Under the pieces are notes generated by a model. The model worked only from the letters and a program-made list of their open reading frames with translations. It made no database searches and was not told the origin of the DNA. Shown here piece after piece: positions 54,194 through 62,426 of a stretch of DNA of 64,000 bases. How positions within the stretch are numbered: position 1 is the first letter of the stretch; each line of letters begins with the position of its first letter. A program made the position numbers and the translations under genes. Origin of the DNA: Rufibacter latericius (lineage in GTDB: Bacteria; Bacteroidota; Bacteroidia; Cytophagales; Hymenobacteraceae). The DNA lies in contig NZ_RJJD01000003.1 of assembly GCF_003721515.1 (NCBI RefSeq), positions 513,988 through 577,987 on the forward strand. Direction: 5' to 3'.

Positions 54194-55594
54194 ATGGATA
54201 AATACACAGACCTCATACACCAAACCTTTGATTTTCCCACCGAGGAATTCACCGTACATAATAACGAACTCTTTTTCAACGGCATCCCCATGATGGACTT
54301 AGTGAAGCAATACGGTACGCCGTTGCGCCTCACGTATTTGCCCAAGATCTCTTCCCAGATCCAGAAGGCAAAGATTCTTTTCAAGGAGTCCATGGAGAAG
54401 CTGAACTACCAGGGAACCTACACGTACTGCTACTGCACCAAGTCTTCGCACTTCTCTTTTGTGCTGGAAGAGGCCTTGAAAAACGACATCCACATTGAGA
54501 CTTCGTCTTCTTTTGACATGCCTATTATCAGGGCGTTATATGAAAAAGGCAAGGTAAGCAAAGACGTGTTTGTGGTGTGCAACGGTTTCAAGCGCGAGCT
54601 GTACCGTGACCATATCACCTCCATGATCAACGACGGCTTTAAGAACGTTACCCCGGTTTTAGACCATTTGGGCGAGATTGACCATTACGAGGAGTTTGTT
54701 ACCGGACCATGCCAGATTGGGATACGGTTGGCCTCTGACGAGGAGCCTAAGTTCCAGTTCTATACCTCGCGCCTGGGCATCAACTACAACGATGTGGTGG
54801 ACCTCTATAAAACCAAAATAGCGGACAACCCTAAGTTCAAGCTGAAGATGCTTCACTATTTCATCAATACGGGCATCAAGGATACCTCTTACTACTGGTC
54901 TGAGCTAAGCCGCTTCGTGCACAAATATTGTGAAATGAAGAAGCTGTGCCCAGACCTAGACACGATTGATATTGGCGGCGGGTTCCCTATCAAAACCTCT
55001 ATCCAATTCGATTACAATTACCGGTACATGATTGAGGAGATCCTGCGCACCATCCAACGCATCTGCCGCGAGGAAGGCGTGCCGGAGCCCAACATCTTCA
55101 CTGAGTTCGGGATCTATACCGTGGGGGAAAGCGGCGCGCACGTGTACTCTATTCTGGACACCAAACTCCAGAATGACAAAGAGTTATGGTACATGATTGA
55201 TGGCTCGTTCATCACCAACCTGCCAGACACTTGGGCCCTGAACCAGCGCTACATTCTGTTTGCCCTCAACAACTGGGACAAAGATTATCAGCGCCTGAAC
55301 ATAGGCGGCCTTACCTGCGACAGCCAGGATTACTATAACTCCGAGATGCACTCATTCCAGGTGTTTTTGCCAAAGATTCAGAAAGAGCAGCCAGAGCCGC
55401 AGTATATTGGTTTCTTCCACACGGGAGCCTACCAGGAAAGCCTCAGCGGATACGGCGGAATCAAGCATTGCCTCATTCCGTCACCTAAACACGTTATCAT
55501 TGACCGTGAGGAAGATGGCACCCTGAAGTCGTGGGTTTTTGCCGAGGAGCAGAATGTAGAATCCATGCTACAAATACTAGGATATAAGGATTAA
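54194..55594 (+). CDS. PLP-dependent arginine decarboxylase, short Bacteroidota type
   Basis: A 466-residue enzyme of the alanine-racemase-fold decarboxylases (DAPDC/ADC family). The PLP Lys lies in TYCYCTKSSHFSFV, the phosphate loop in DIGGGFPIKTS, and the C-terminal domain has the glycine-rich GFFHTGAYQESLSGYGG. It would make agmatine for polyamine synthesis. It is much shorter than E. coli SpeA (658 residues) and belongs to the group annotated as arginine decarboxylase in Bacteroidota. Its divergence from arginase puts the two fates of arginine, agmatine and ornithine, under one 85-bp control region. Confidence 0.88.
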   Translation: MDKYTDLIHQTFDFPTEEFTVHNNELFFNGIPMMDLVKQYGTPLRLTYLPKISSQIQKAKILFKESMEKLNYQGTYTYCYCTKSSHFSFVLEEALKNDIHIETSSSFDMPIIRALYEKGKVSKDVFVVCNGFKRELYRDHITSMINDGFKNVTPVLDHLGEIDHYEEFVTGPCQIGIRLASDEEPKFQFYTSRLGINYNDVVDLYKTKIADNPKFKLKMLHYFINTGIKDTSYYWSELSRFVHKYCEMKKLCPDLDTIDIGGGFPIKTSIQFDYNYRYMIEEILRTIQRICREEGVPEPNIFTEFGIYTVGESGAHVYSILDTKLQNDKELWYMIDGSFITNLPDTWALNQRYILFALNNWDKDYQRLNIGGLTCDSQDYYNSEMHSFQVFLPKIQKEQPEPQYIGFFHTGAYQESLSGYGGIKHCLIPSPKHVIIDREEDGTLKSWVFAEEQNVESMLQILGYKD

Positions 55595-55636
55595 GAAATA
55601 TTTCGCCGAAAGGGTAATAATCCTAAACAAAAACCG

Positions 55637-55644
55637 TAGTTTTG
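55637..55644 (+). promoter_or_regulatory. -7 box of the small lipoprotein gene
   Basis: TAGTTTTG is a perfect TAnnTTTG match, 36 bp before the ATG at 55680. No -33 box is evident. Confidence 0.45.
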
Positions 55645-55679
55645 AAGTAGAATACCTTATATGTTGTATAACTAATAAT

Positions 55680-55844
55680 ATGAAGAACCTTTTCTTATTC
55701 GCTTCAATCTGTGTGTTGGGCTTTGCATCCTGCAAGTCATCTACTTGCCCTGCCTATTCACAAAAATCTGATCGCTCGGTGGAGCAAAAAGTAATGGCTA
55801 AAACTGTTGCCAAAGCTCCGGTAAACAACAGAGTGAACGGATAA
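55680..55844 (+). CDS. Small lipoprotein, 54 residues
   Basis: This short gene encodes 54 residues: signal sequence with lipobox GFASC (Cys18), a second Cys in SSTCPAYS, then a basic, Ala/Lys/Val-rich tail ending NNRVNG. I see no known family. It has a perfect -7 box at 55637 and a terminator at 55874, so it is transcribed alone. Peptides with this plan (lipobox, Cys, CPAY, short tail) are common but uncharacterised in Cytophagales as far as I recall. It could be missed by gene finders. Confidence 0.8.
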   Translation: MKNLFLFASICVLGFASCKSSTCPAYSQKSDRSVEQKVMAKTVAKAPVNNRVNG

Positions 55845-55873
55845 CGTTCTTCTGATCAAGATACCTCTTTTGG

Positions 55874-55908
55874 AGCCCCGGTAGATTCTCTTTCGGGGCT
55901 TTCCTTTT
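55874..55908 (+). terminator. Terminator of the small lipoprotein gene
   Basis: AGCCCCG (55874-55880) pairs with CGGGGCT (55894-55900), then TTCCTTTT follows. It is 29 bp after the stop. Confidence 0.75.
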
Positions 55909-55955
55909 ATATTCCATTTGCACCTGTTTGCCCCAACTCATTTTAGGCCATCTCA

Positions 55956-56009
55956 AATCCTGTTTCTGGGCCTCTTTCCTAAAAAGGCCCAGAAACAGGA
56001 TTTTTTTTT
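55956..56009. terminator. Strong terminator built on a 35-bp palindrome copy
   Basis: Arms 55956-55972 and 55986-56002 match over 17 bp, then nine T on the + strand. The core GTTTCTGGGCC/GGCCCAGAAAC (55962-55996) is one base short of the usual 36. Confidence 0.85.
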
Positions 56010-56112
56010 ACCCGATTACGCACTCGGAACAAGTGTACAGTTTTAACCTTAATTTTCTGAAGCCAGGCATAAAGCCAGCGTTGGATTGGTTTAATCAGAA
56101 TTTCTATCCCGT

Positions 56113-56652
56113 TTAGACCTCGGCCTGGGAAACAATCCACTGCGCCGCCTCCAATAAATCTTTCTTTTGGAATGGATGGGTGCCTGAGGGATGCGGCCCT
56201 ACCAGAACTGCCGGTACTCCGCATTTGCCGGCAGCTTTAACATCTCGGGGTTGGTCCCCTACCAGCCAACAGGCGGCAGGGTCCAGGTTATATTTTGCGA
56301 TGGCTCGTTCCAGCATGAGGCTGTCGGGCTTGCGCAGGAGAGACTCAGAAACCGACGGATGTCCGGGAGCCATGTACAGGTCATCTATGAGTTGGCCGCA
56401 GGCATCCTGCAGTTTGGCATGACAGGCCATCACATCTGCTTTGGTGTAAAGGCCTTTGGTAATGCCCGCCTGGTTGGTCACCACAATCAGCAGGTAATGG
56501 TGTTGTTTGAGCAGGACTAGGGCTTCAGGCACGCCTGGGCATACGTCAAAATCCTGGGTGCGCCAGGTGTAATCTCCTCTTTCTACGTTCAGTACTCCGT
56601 CACGGTCCAGGAAAACGGCTTTCCTTTTCTCGCCAACTTTTGTTCTCTCCAT
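56113..56652 (-). CDS. HAD-family phosphatase, GmhB-like
   Basis: A 179-residue HAD-IIIA hydrolase resembling D-glycero-D-manno-heptose-1,7-bisphosphate 7-phosphatase. HAD motif I is FLDRDGVLN, motif II VVTNQAG, motif III/IV around LRKPDSLML and VGDQPRDVKAAG. The zinc-binding Cys cluster of true GmhB is not obvious (only isolated Cys), so histidinol-phosphatase-like or other substrates are possible. Start ATG 56652 (MERTKVGEKRKAV) gives a normal size. It is divergent from hemG. No heptose pathway genes are nearby. Confidence 0.85.
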   Translation of the reverse strand: MERTKVGEKRKAVFLDRDGVLNVERGDYTWRTQDFDVCPGVPEALVLLKQHHYLLIVVTNQAGITKGLYTKADVMACHAKLQDACGQLIDDLYMAPGHPSVSESLLRKPDSLMLERAIAKYNLDPAACWLVGDQPRDVKAAGKCGVPAVLVGPHPSGTHPFQKKDLLEAAQWIVSQAEV

Positions 56653-56781
56653 GAGGCAAAAATAAGAGAACCTACGCGCCTTTTGACAGGGAAAATTGAT
56701 TTTGCTCCAATTTGTATTAAATGAATATAAAACGTGTTGGCCTCTCTTGCGTACGTTAGGGACAACCCACTTCATCCCTAC

Positions 56782-58125
56782 ATGCGAGTAGCAATCATTG
56801 GCGCAGGAATATCAGGCTTGGCTTTGGCGTATTATCTGCAGAAGCTAGGGGTGCGCTATGACCTTTTCGAAAGCGAGCCTCAGGTGGGGGGTGTCATCAA
56901 AAGCGTGCAGCAGGGGGCTTACCAACTGGAGCTGGGCCCCCATTCCTTGCAACTAAACGAAGAACTGCAGGAACTGCTGCAGGAACTGAAACTGGAAGAT
57001 GAGGTCATCAGGCCGGCTACCAAAACCCAGGACCGGTACATCAGGAAGGACGGGGAGTACTATTGCCTTCCCTCCTCCCCGCGCCGGCTCCTTTTGGATT
57101 CTTTCTTCCACTGGCGCACCAAACTGAAGATCACGCAGGAATACAAACTTCCCCCACAGGAAGTACCCGAGGAAACCATCAGCAACTTCTTTAAACGCCG
57201 ATTTGGCCAGGAGGTAGTAGATTATCTGGTGCAGCCGATGGTGGCAGGGATTTACGGCGGAGACCCCGATAAGCTGCTGCTGGAAAAAACCTTTCCGGCC
57301 CTTAAGGAGATGGAGAGAACCCATGGATCGGTGCTAAAAGGACTGGACCTTCTGCAGAATGACAAGCCCAGTAAAACCCTTATCTCCCTTCTGAAAGGCT
57401 TACAGTCATTGCCCGAAGCCATTGCCTCTAAACTGGTCTCCCTGCACGTAGACCACAAGGTTGAGATGATCCATAGGGCCAAAGGCAAATACCTGTTAAG
57501 CATTCAGCATGATGTGGAAGGCCTCGCCGATGAGGAGTTCGATGCCGTGGTTATCGCCCTGCCGGCCCATGCCGCCGCCGAGTTGCTGGACTATACCACT
57601 CCCGGTTTGGCGGCAGCTCTGCACAACGTCTCTTATGCTCCGTTGACCGTAGTCCATACCGCATACCGAAAGCACGCCATCGGGTTCCCTTTGGATGGAT
57701 TTGGAGCCATGCATCCCCGGAAAGAACAGCCTTTCAGTTGTGGTACCGTTTGGAGCAGTGCCCTCTTCCCCCGCATCTGCCCCGATGACGAGGTTTTGTT
57801 TTCTTCTTTTGTGGGCGGTAGCCAGTCCTCTGAGTTCTCACACCTGCCCGCTGCCGAGATCCTGTTACGGGTGCATGAAGAACTCACTCAGAACTATGAC
57901 ATCTCTGCGAATTTGCCTGTTTTCCAACACCTTCACCGCTGGCCAGCCGCGCTGCCCCAGGCAGACATGTTCATCACTGATGTGCACCAACTGGCCCAGA
58001 TGATGGAGGAAGACCACCTCTATTCCTGCACCAATTGGGTGGCCGGGCCTTCCATCCCAGACTGCGTACGGTATGCGAAACATCTTGCCCAGAAAATATT
58101 TTCTCAACGCCCCTCCCTCCAATAA
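56782..58125 (+). CDS. hemG: Protoporphyrinogen oxidase (HemY-type flavoenzyme)
   Basis: A 447-residue FAD enzyme oxidising protoporphyrinogen IX for haem synthesis. The dinucleotide fold VAIIGAGISGLALAYYLQKLG, FESEPQVGGVIKSV and LELGPHSLQLNEEL are typical of the oxygen-dependent PPOX/HemY family; the middle segment with LVQPMVAGIYGGDPDKL is the family hallmark. I use ATG 56782, where the FAD fold begins; a TTG at 56734 is also open. It is 24 bp upstream of the glycosyltransferase gene. The symbol follows the name used for this function; the protein is of HemY type. Confidence 0.9.
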   Translation: MRVAIIGAGISGLALAYYLQKLGVRYDLFESEPQVGGVIKSVQQGAYQLELGPHSLQLNEELQELLQELKLEDEVIRPATKTQDRYIRKDGEYYCLPSSPRRLLLDSFFHWRTKLKITQEYKLPPQEVPEETISNFFKRRFGQEVVDYLVQPMVAGIYGGDPDKLLLEKTFPALKEMERTHGSVLKGLDLLQNDKPSKTLISLLKGLQSLPEAIASKLVSLHVDHKVEMIHRAKGKYLLSIQHDVEGLADEEFDAVVIALPAHAAAELLDYTTPGLAAALHNVSYAPLTVVHTAYRKHAIGFPLDGFGAMHPRKEQPFSCGTVWSSALFPRICPDDEVLFSSFVGGSQSSEFSHLPAAEILLRVHEELTQNYDISANLPVFQHLHRWPAALPQADMFITDVHQLAQMMEEDHLYSCTNWVAGPSIPDCVRYAKHLAQKIFSQRPSLQ

Positions 58126-58137
58126 AGCCTTATAGGT

Positions 58138-58145
58138 TATATTTG
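58138..58145 (+). promoter_or_regulatory. -7 box before the dolichyl-P-mannose synthase-like gene, leaderless candidate
   Basis: TATATTTG is a perfect match ending 4 bp before ATG 58150, exactly the spacing seen at 37311/37323. It suggests a transcript that starts at the start codon, in addition to read-through from hemG. Confidence 0.55.
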
Positions 58146-58149
58146 GGGG

Positions 58150-58881
58150 ATGAAAGAGTCTGTAGTGGTCATCCCGACCTACAACGAAATTGAAAACATT
58201 GAAGCTATTATCCGAAAGGTTCTTTCACTGCCCCATCCTTTTGATCTCCTGATTGTAGACGATAATTCCCCAGACGGTACTGCTGAGGCGGTAATGCGCC
58301 TGCAAACTGAATTTCCAGACCGGCTTCTGCTGGAGCAGCGCAAAGGTAAACTTGGCTTAGGCACTGCTTATATTCACGGATTTAAATACGCCCTGAAAGC
58401 CGGTTACCAGTACATCTTTGAGATGGACGCCGATTTCTCCCATAACCCCAAAGACCTTATGAGCCTTTACAATACCTGCGCGGTAGAAGGGTATGACATG
58501 GCCATCGGGAGTCGGTACAGCAGCGGGGTGAACGTGGTGAACTGGCCCATGAGCCGGGTGCTTCTCTCCTATTTTGCAAGCCGTTACGTGCGCCTGATCA
58601 CGGGTATGCCCATCCATGACGCCACCGCGGGTTTCAAATGCTACCACCGGCAGATTCTGGAAACCATCAACCTGGACAAAATCCGCTTCATTGGGTATGC
58701 ATTTCAGATTGAGATGAAGTTCCTGACCTATAAGTATGGGTTCAAGATAAAAGAGGTGCCCATCATCTTCACAGACAGGACCAAGGGCCAATCCAAGATG
58801 AGCAAGGGCATCATTCAGGAAGCGTTTCTGGGGGTGATCCAAATGAAAATAGGCAGCTATTTCCGGCAATTTCGGCGCTAA
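58150..58881 (+). CDS. Polyprenol-phosphate mannosyltransferase-like GT2 enzyme
   Basis: A 243-residue family 2 glycosyltransferase of the DPM1 type. The N-terminal VVIPTYNEIENIEAII, VDDNSPDGTAE and the metal-binding DADFSHNP motif are all there; RPTIHDATAGFKCYHRQ-like DPM features appear as MPIHDATAGFKCY, and the protein ends without the extra membrane domain of some homologs. It transfers a sugar from a nucleotide to a lipid carrier on the inner face of the membrane. Sugar identity is not certain. Confidence 0.92.
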   Translation: MKESVVVIPTYNEIENIEAIIRKVLSLPHPFDLLIVDDNSPDGTAEAVMRLQTEFPDRLLLEQRKGKLGLGTAYIHGFKYALKAGYQYIFEMDADFSHNPKDLMSLYNTCAVEGYDMAIGSRYSSGVNVVNWPMSRVLLSYFASRYVRLITGMPIHDATAGFKCYHRQILETINLDKIRFIGYAFQIEMKFLTYKYGFKIKEVPIIFTDRTKGQSKMSKGIIQEAFLGVIQMKIGSYFRQFRR

Positions 58882-58893
58882 GCGCAGGCTCCT

Positions 58894-58929
58894 GTTTAGC
58901 ACCTCTATTTCCGAAAACAGCTCCAAAAC
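58894..58929. repeat. 36-bp palindrome family copy
   Basis: It begins 13 bp after the glycosyltransferase stop. Outer arms CTCCTGTTT (58889-58897) and AAACAGGAG (58926-58934) extend the pairing beyond the core. Confidence 0.75.
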
Positions 58930-59070
58930 AGGAGGGTCTTCCAACCATCTCATGGTTTTGCGGTTGTTTCCGTGTATCTTTCATTTTCTTAATTGGGCCC
59001 GTACTCTGTGTTTGCAGTGAAACGACTGCATTTCAAAAGGTAGTAGCCTCCATTAATTTTCTTTATCGCA

Positions 59071-60027
59071 TTGGAAACAAATATCGTCTTTTGGGTTGCG
59101 TTCAACGCGTTTGTGCTGCTTTTGCTGGCACTGGATCTCTTCGTATTCCACCGGAAAACCCATGTGGTTAAAATAAAGGAGGCGCTGCTCTGGAGTGCCT
59201 TTTGGATTGCCCTTTCCTTAGCCTTCAATGTTGGAATTTACTACTGGAAAGGCAGCGGTCCCGCCCTGGAATTCTTGACGGCTTACCTCATTGAGAAATC
59301 ATTGAGCGTGGACAACCTCTTTGTGTTCATCCTTATCTTCAACTTTTTTCAGGTACCCCAGAAATACCAGCACAAGATCCTGTTCTGGGGTGTGTTAGGA
59401 GCTTTGTTTTTTAGGGCAGTCTTTATTTTGGTAGGTGTTGCCTTGCTGGCCAAATTCCACTTCATCATCTACATTCTAGGGGCTTTCCTGGTGTTTACGG
59501 GTATCAAAATGGCGACATCTTCCGGAGAAGAGGATATTGACCCAGAGGCGAACCCGGTAATTAAATTCGTGAGCCGGTACATGCCCGTAACCAAACGGCA
59601 CTATGAAGGAAACTTCTTTGTGAGACTGGACAAGACCCTTTTCGCCACGCCGCTGTTCCTGGTGCTCATCATGGTGGAAACCACCGATATCGTTTTCGCG
59701 GCAGACTCCATCCCGGCTATCCTGGCTATCTCCAAAGACCCGTTTATTGTCTACACGTCCAATGTATTCGCGCTGCTGGGCTTACGGGCGCTGTACTTTG
59801 CTTTGGCCGGAATAATGCAGCTGTTCCACTACCTGCACTATGGTTTGTCTCTGATTCTGGTGTTTATCGGATTGAAGCTTATCCTTTCTGATGTTTACCA
59901 CTTGAACATGGTAGTTGCTTTGGGAGTAGTTGCCTTTATTCTCACCACCTCGGTGATTCTCTCCCTGGTGTTCCCTAAGAAAGAAGGCCCGGTTGTTCCG
60001 ATGCAGGAACCAGAGGAAGAAGTTTAA
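59071..60027 (+). CDS. TerC-family integral membrane protein
   Basis: A 318-residue membrane protein with about nine hydrophobic helices. TerC hallmarks are YLIEKSLSVDNLFVFILIF and MVETTDIVFAADSIPAILAI, whose acidic residues bind metal in the membrane. The family is linked to manganese export and tellurite resistance (Alx/TerC). The start is a TTG at 59071; no ATG fits, and METNIVFWVAFNAF matches the usual N-terminus. It has its own gap upstream (TATCTTTC at 58974 is a one-mismatch -7 box) and is followed by two hairpins. Confidence 0.9.
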   Translation: METNIVFWVAFNAFVLLLLALDLFVFHRKTHVVKIKEALLWSAFWIALSLAFNVGIYYWKGSGPALEFLTAYLIEKSLSVDNLFVFILIFNFFQVPQKYQHKILFWGVLGALFFRAVFILVGVALLAKFHFIIYILGAFLVFTGIKMATSSGEEDIDPEANPVIKFVSRYMPVTKRHYEGNFFVRLDKTLFATPLFLVLIMVETTDIVFAADSIPAILAISKDPFIVYTSNVFALLGLRALYFALAGIMQLFHYLHYGLSLILVFIGLKLILSDVYHLNMVVALGVVAFILTTSVILSLVFPKKEGPVVPMQEPEEEV

Positions 60028-60067
60028 CTTACCTCTCTGCCTGTATTTCAAGGTAAACCCAGTCTTT

Positions 60068-60103
60068 GTTTTAAGGTCATTTTAAGGAAAACACCTATAA
60101 AAC
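60068..60103. repeat. 36-bp palindrome family copy
   Basis: It begins 41 bp after the TerC stop: GTTTTAAGGTCATTTT with GGAAAACACCTATAAAAC. The stem is moderately paired. Confidence 0.7.
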
Positions 60104-60138
60104 AGATGCAGGATAGAGGCAAGTTATACATCTAATAC

Positions 60139-60183
60139 AAAAGGAAAGGCTCCGCTTCAACATGAAACGGAGCCTTTCCTTTT
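60139..60183. terminator. Bidirectional terminator between TerC and GT51 genes
   Basis: AAAAGGAAAGGCTCCG (60139-60154) pairs perfectly with 60168-60183. A-rich and T-rich edges suit both strands. Confidence 0.85.
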
Positions 60184-60197
60184 GATACTAGTTTGGT

Positions 60198-62204
60198 TTA
60201 GAAATCCAGGAGATCTATAGGAGCGAGTTGAAGGGTATCCATCATCTGCACCTGGGTAGTATCTGGTTTCGGGATGATAAAACTTCCTGCCCTGCCGCTT
60301 AGGTTCACATACGTGGAGACGTTGGCTGCCTGCGAAGGAGAGATCAAGCCGCGTTTGAGCATGTTCCCGCTGATCAACTTGAAGAAGTAGCGAGGATAAG
60401 CACGTAATCCGCCGTAAGCATCGAAATACGTCCTGTACTGCTTTGGCTTGGGGACAATACTGGCAAGGAACAGACTTTCCTCCAGGGTAAGTTGACTTGG
60501 TTCTTTTGAAAAGTAAAACCGGGCCGCCTCTTTAATCCCGTACACGTTGGGCCCCCACTCAATGATGTTCAGGTAGACCTCAAACATCCGCTCCTTAGAG
60601 GTAAGGTTCAGGTTTTCTATGATCCAAACAATAAGAGCCTCCTCCACCTTACGGGTAATAGTTTTTTTGCGGGTTAAGAAGGCGTTTTTCACTAACTGCA
60701 TGGAAACCGTACTTCCACCCCGTACAAAAGAATTCTCCTTGATGTTGGTAATCAGTGAGTGCCGGAAAGCTCCCTCATGGAAGCCCTTGTGCGTCAGGAA
60801 CCGGGGGTCTTCGGCGGTTAAGATGGAATACTTTAGGTGGTTAGGAATTTGGTTGTACGGTGTGAAATTGGGGTTAGAAGGTCCTACCTGGAAGGTTCTT
60901 ACTACTTTGCCTTTTTCATACACGGTATGCGTGAATTCCTGGTTCAGTTTGCGCAGATCGTTCTGCCCGAAATCAGTGATCTGGAAGTCTCTTGCATCTA
61001 AATCAGAGTCAAATTGCAGACTGTCTACCCGCGCCATGTCAACAAAGAAGTTCAGGCGGTACTTGAACGTACCCGTAGCCTTTACGCCTTGAAACGTATC
61101 GAACAACCCGGGAGGCAGGGAAGCAAACAAATCATTGGCCGGAATATCGGGTGAATCTATCTTGATGCCAATCTTACGCTTCGGAACGGTTTCATAGGTC
61201 ACCTGCGGGTAGAAGATGGCTTTGTTGATTCTTACTTCAGACTCTGGTTCCAGCGCATAGTAATGGTCGCCCAACGTCATGACATACTTCATAGCCCCAT
61301 TCTGCACGGTCACGTTCTCATCCGCTATCTTGGGGTGGTTCAAAATCAATCCATGAGCACTCGACTCGCCTTTGATGGTCAATTGATTATTCTTGTAGAC
61401 TTTGTCGGTGATGCTGAGGCTTAAGGTATCAAACCGCATGGTGGCACCGAACTTCTGCTGAATGTAAGGCACTTCAATACTACCCGACTGATTATCACCG
61501 AAGAATTTAGCAGAAAGCAGGTACTTGTCTGGATCAATCAGCCCCTTAACGAACATAGTATTGGTAACCGACTCGGTGGTGATGGTCATCCTGGCATCGA
61601 TCTCCCCGTCTTCCACCAGCAAAGTGGGCAATTTCATGTTGATGGTACGTCCATCGTTTTGGAAAAGGACTCCCAGGTTTCTGAAGTTCACGCCATCGGG
61701 CACGTTTTCAAACGCCGTCTCTATTAGACGGTTTAACAACGTTCCGTAATTTGAGCGCTTAGCGGTAGAGTCTACGGTAGCGCCGGTAGATTTCTTTTTA
61801 TAAAGGAAGGAGAAGTTGTCAACGCTATCCTGCTTAAAGGCGGTTATCTCCCCGTTGGCAACATCGAATTGTTTGAACACCATTCTACCTAGGAAAAGAG
61901 AACGGAAGCTTACCGTGGCCTCTACGGTATCAATTTGCATGAGCTTGGGCTGACCGATAGGCAACAACCCAATATCTGTTACCAACACGGTATTAAAATC
62001 CAGGAACTGGGCATTTCCAATCTGAAGCTTAGCCGGATACTTATTCTCAACTTTCTTGATGACTTTGGCTACCGCAAACTGCAGAATCCTTTCGCGGTTA
62101 ACCAGGAAAACCACAAAGCCGATGATAAGTATAGAGGCAAACACCCCCGTTCCAATCAAGAACTTCTTTTTGTTCCTGACGAAAAAATCTGTGAATTTTG
62201 ACAA
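60198..62204 (-). CDS. AsmA-like domain fused to GT51 peptidoglycan glycosyltransferase
   Basis: A 668-residue inner-membrane protein. After a short cytoplasmic start, a membrane anchor (FLIGTGVFASILIIGFVVFL) leads into about 400 residues resembling AsmA/DUF748-type repeats (LQIGNAQFLDFNTVLVTDIG, VEATVSFRSLFLGRMVFKQF). Residues about 465-640 are a GT51 transglycosylase: catalytic Glu in TAEDPRFLTHKGF, then RGGSTVSMQLVKNAFL and EVYLNIIEWGPNVYGIKEAA. There is no transpeptidase domain. GT51 polymerises lipid II; an AsmA-like front end suggests coupling to lipid or outer-membrane traffic. I have not seen this fusion described in detail. Confidence 0.88.
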   Translation of the reverse strand: MSKFTDFFVRNKKKFLIGTGVFASILIIGFVVFLVNRERILQFAVAKVIKKVENKYPAKLQIGNAQFLDFNTVLVTDIGLLPIGQPKLMQIDTVEATVSFRSLFLGRMVFKQFDVANGEITAFKQDSVDNFSFLYKKKSTGATVDSTAKRSNYGTLLNRLIETAFENVPDGVNFRNLGVLFQNDGRTINMKLPTLLVEDGEIDARMTITTESVTNTMFVKGLIDPDKYLLSAKFFGDNQSGSIEVPYIQQKFGATMRFDTLSLSITDKVYKNNQLTIKGESSAHGLILNHPKIADENVTVQNGAMKYVMTLGDHYYALEPESEVRINKAIFYPQVTYETVPKRKIGIKIDSPDIPANDLFASLPPGLFDTFQGVKATGTFKYRLNFFVDMARVDSLQFDSDLDARDFQITDFGQNDLRKLNQEFTHTVYEKGKVVRTFQVGPSNPNFTPYNQIPNHLKYSILTAEDPRFLTHKGFHEGAFRHSLITNIKENSFVRGGSTVSMQLVKNAFLTRKKTITRKVEEALIVWIIENLNLTSKERMFEVYLNIIEWGPNVYGIKEAARFYFSKEPSQLTLEESLFLASIVPKPKQYRTYFDAYGGLRAYPRYFFKLISGNMLKRGLISPSQAANVSTYVNLSGRAGSFIIPKPDTTQVQMMDTLQLAPIDLLDF

Positions 62205-62426
62205 GGTGTCTTTATAGTTAGTTTATATCTGGAACCTTAACAAGTATTGCTCCAACTTACAAAAGTAACGTAATACCCGATACCTTAAAATGCCAATTAG
62301 TGCAACGCGATAAATACGCTGCACCAAGTACAAGGTTTATGTAAAGAAACAATTAAGGGAAGTGTTTAAGTTCATGCACTTAGAGGTTCTGATCTTCCTT
62401 CCTATCTTTGGGCAAAATCTGTACCT
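62205..62426. other. Divergent promoter region for GT51 gene and purB
   Basis: This 222-bp gap has no gene. TATCTTTG at 62403 serves purB. Nothing clear was found for the - strand gene. Confidence 0.45.
62403..62410 (+). promoter_or_regulatory. -7 box of purB
   Basis: TATCTTTG, a perfect TAnnTTTG match, 17 bp before ATG 62427. The leader would be about 10 nt. Confidence 0.55.

Noticed and set aside
59071..59073. TTG start of TerC as an annotation error
   Set aside because: No in-frame ATG gives a complete first helix, and the residues from this TTG match the usual TerC N-terminus, so the rare start is accepted.
2225..60103. Resemblance of the 36-bp palindromes (GTTT...AAAC) to type II CRISPR repeats
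   Set aside because: The copies are isolated, one per gap, differ widely in sequence, and are not separated by equal spacers. No cas gene is present. The likeness is limited to the ends and the length.
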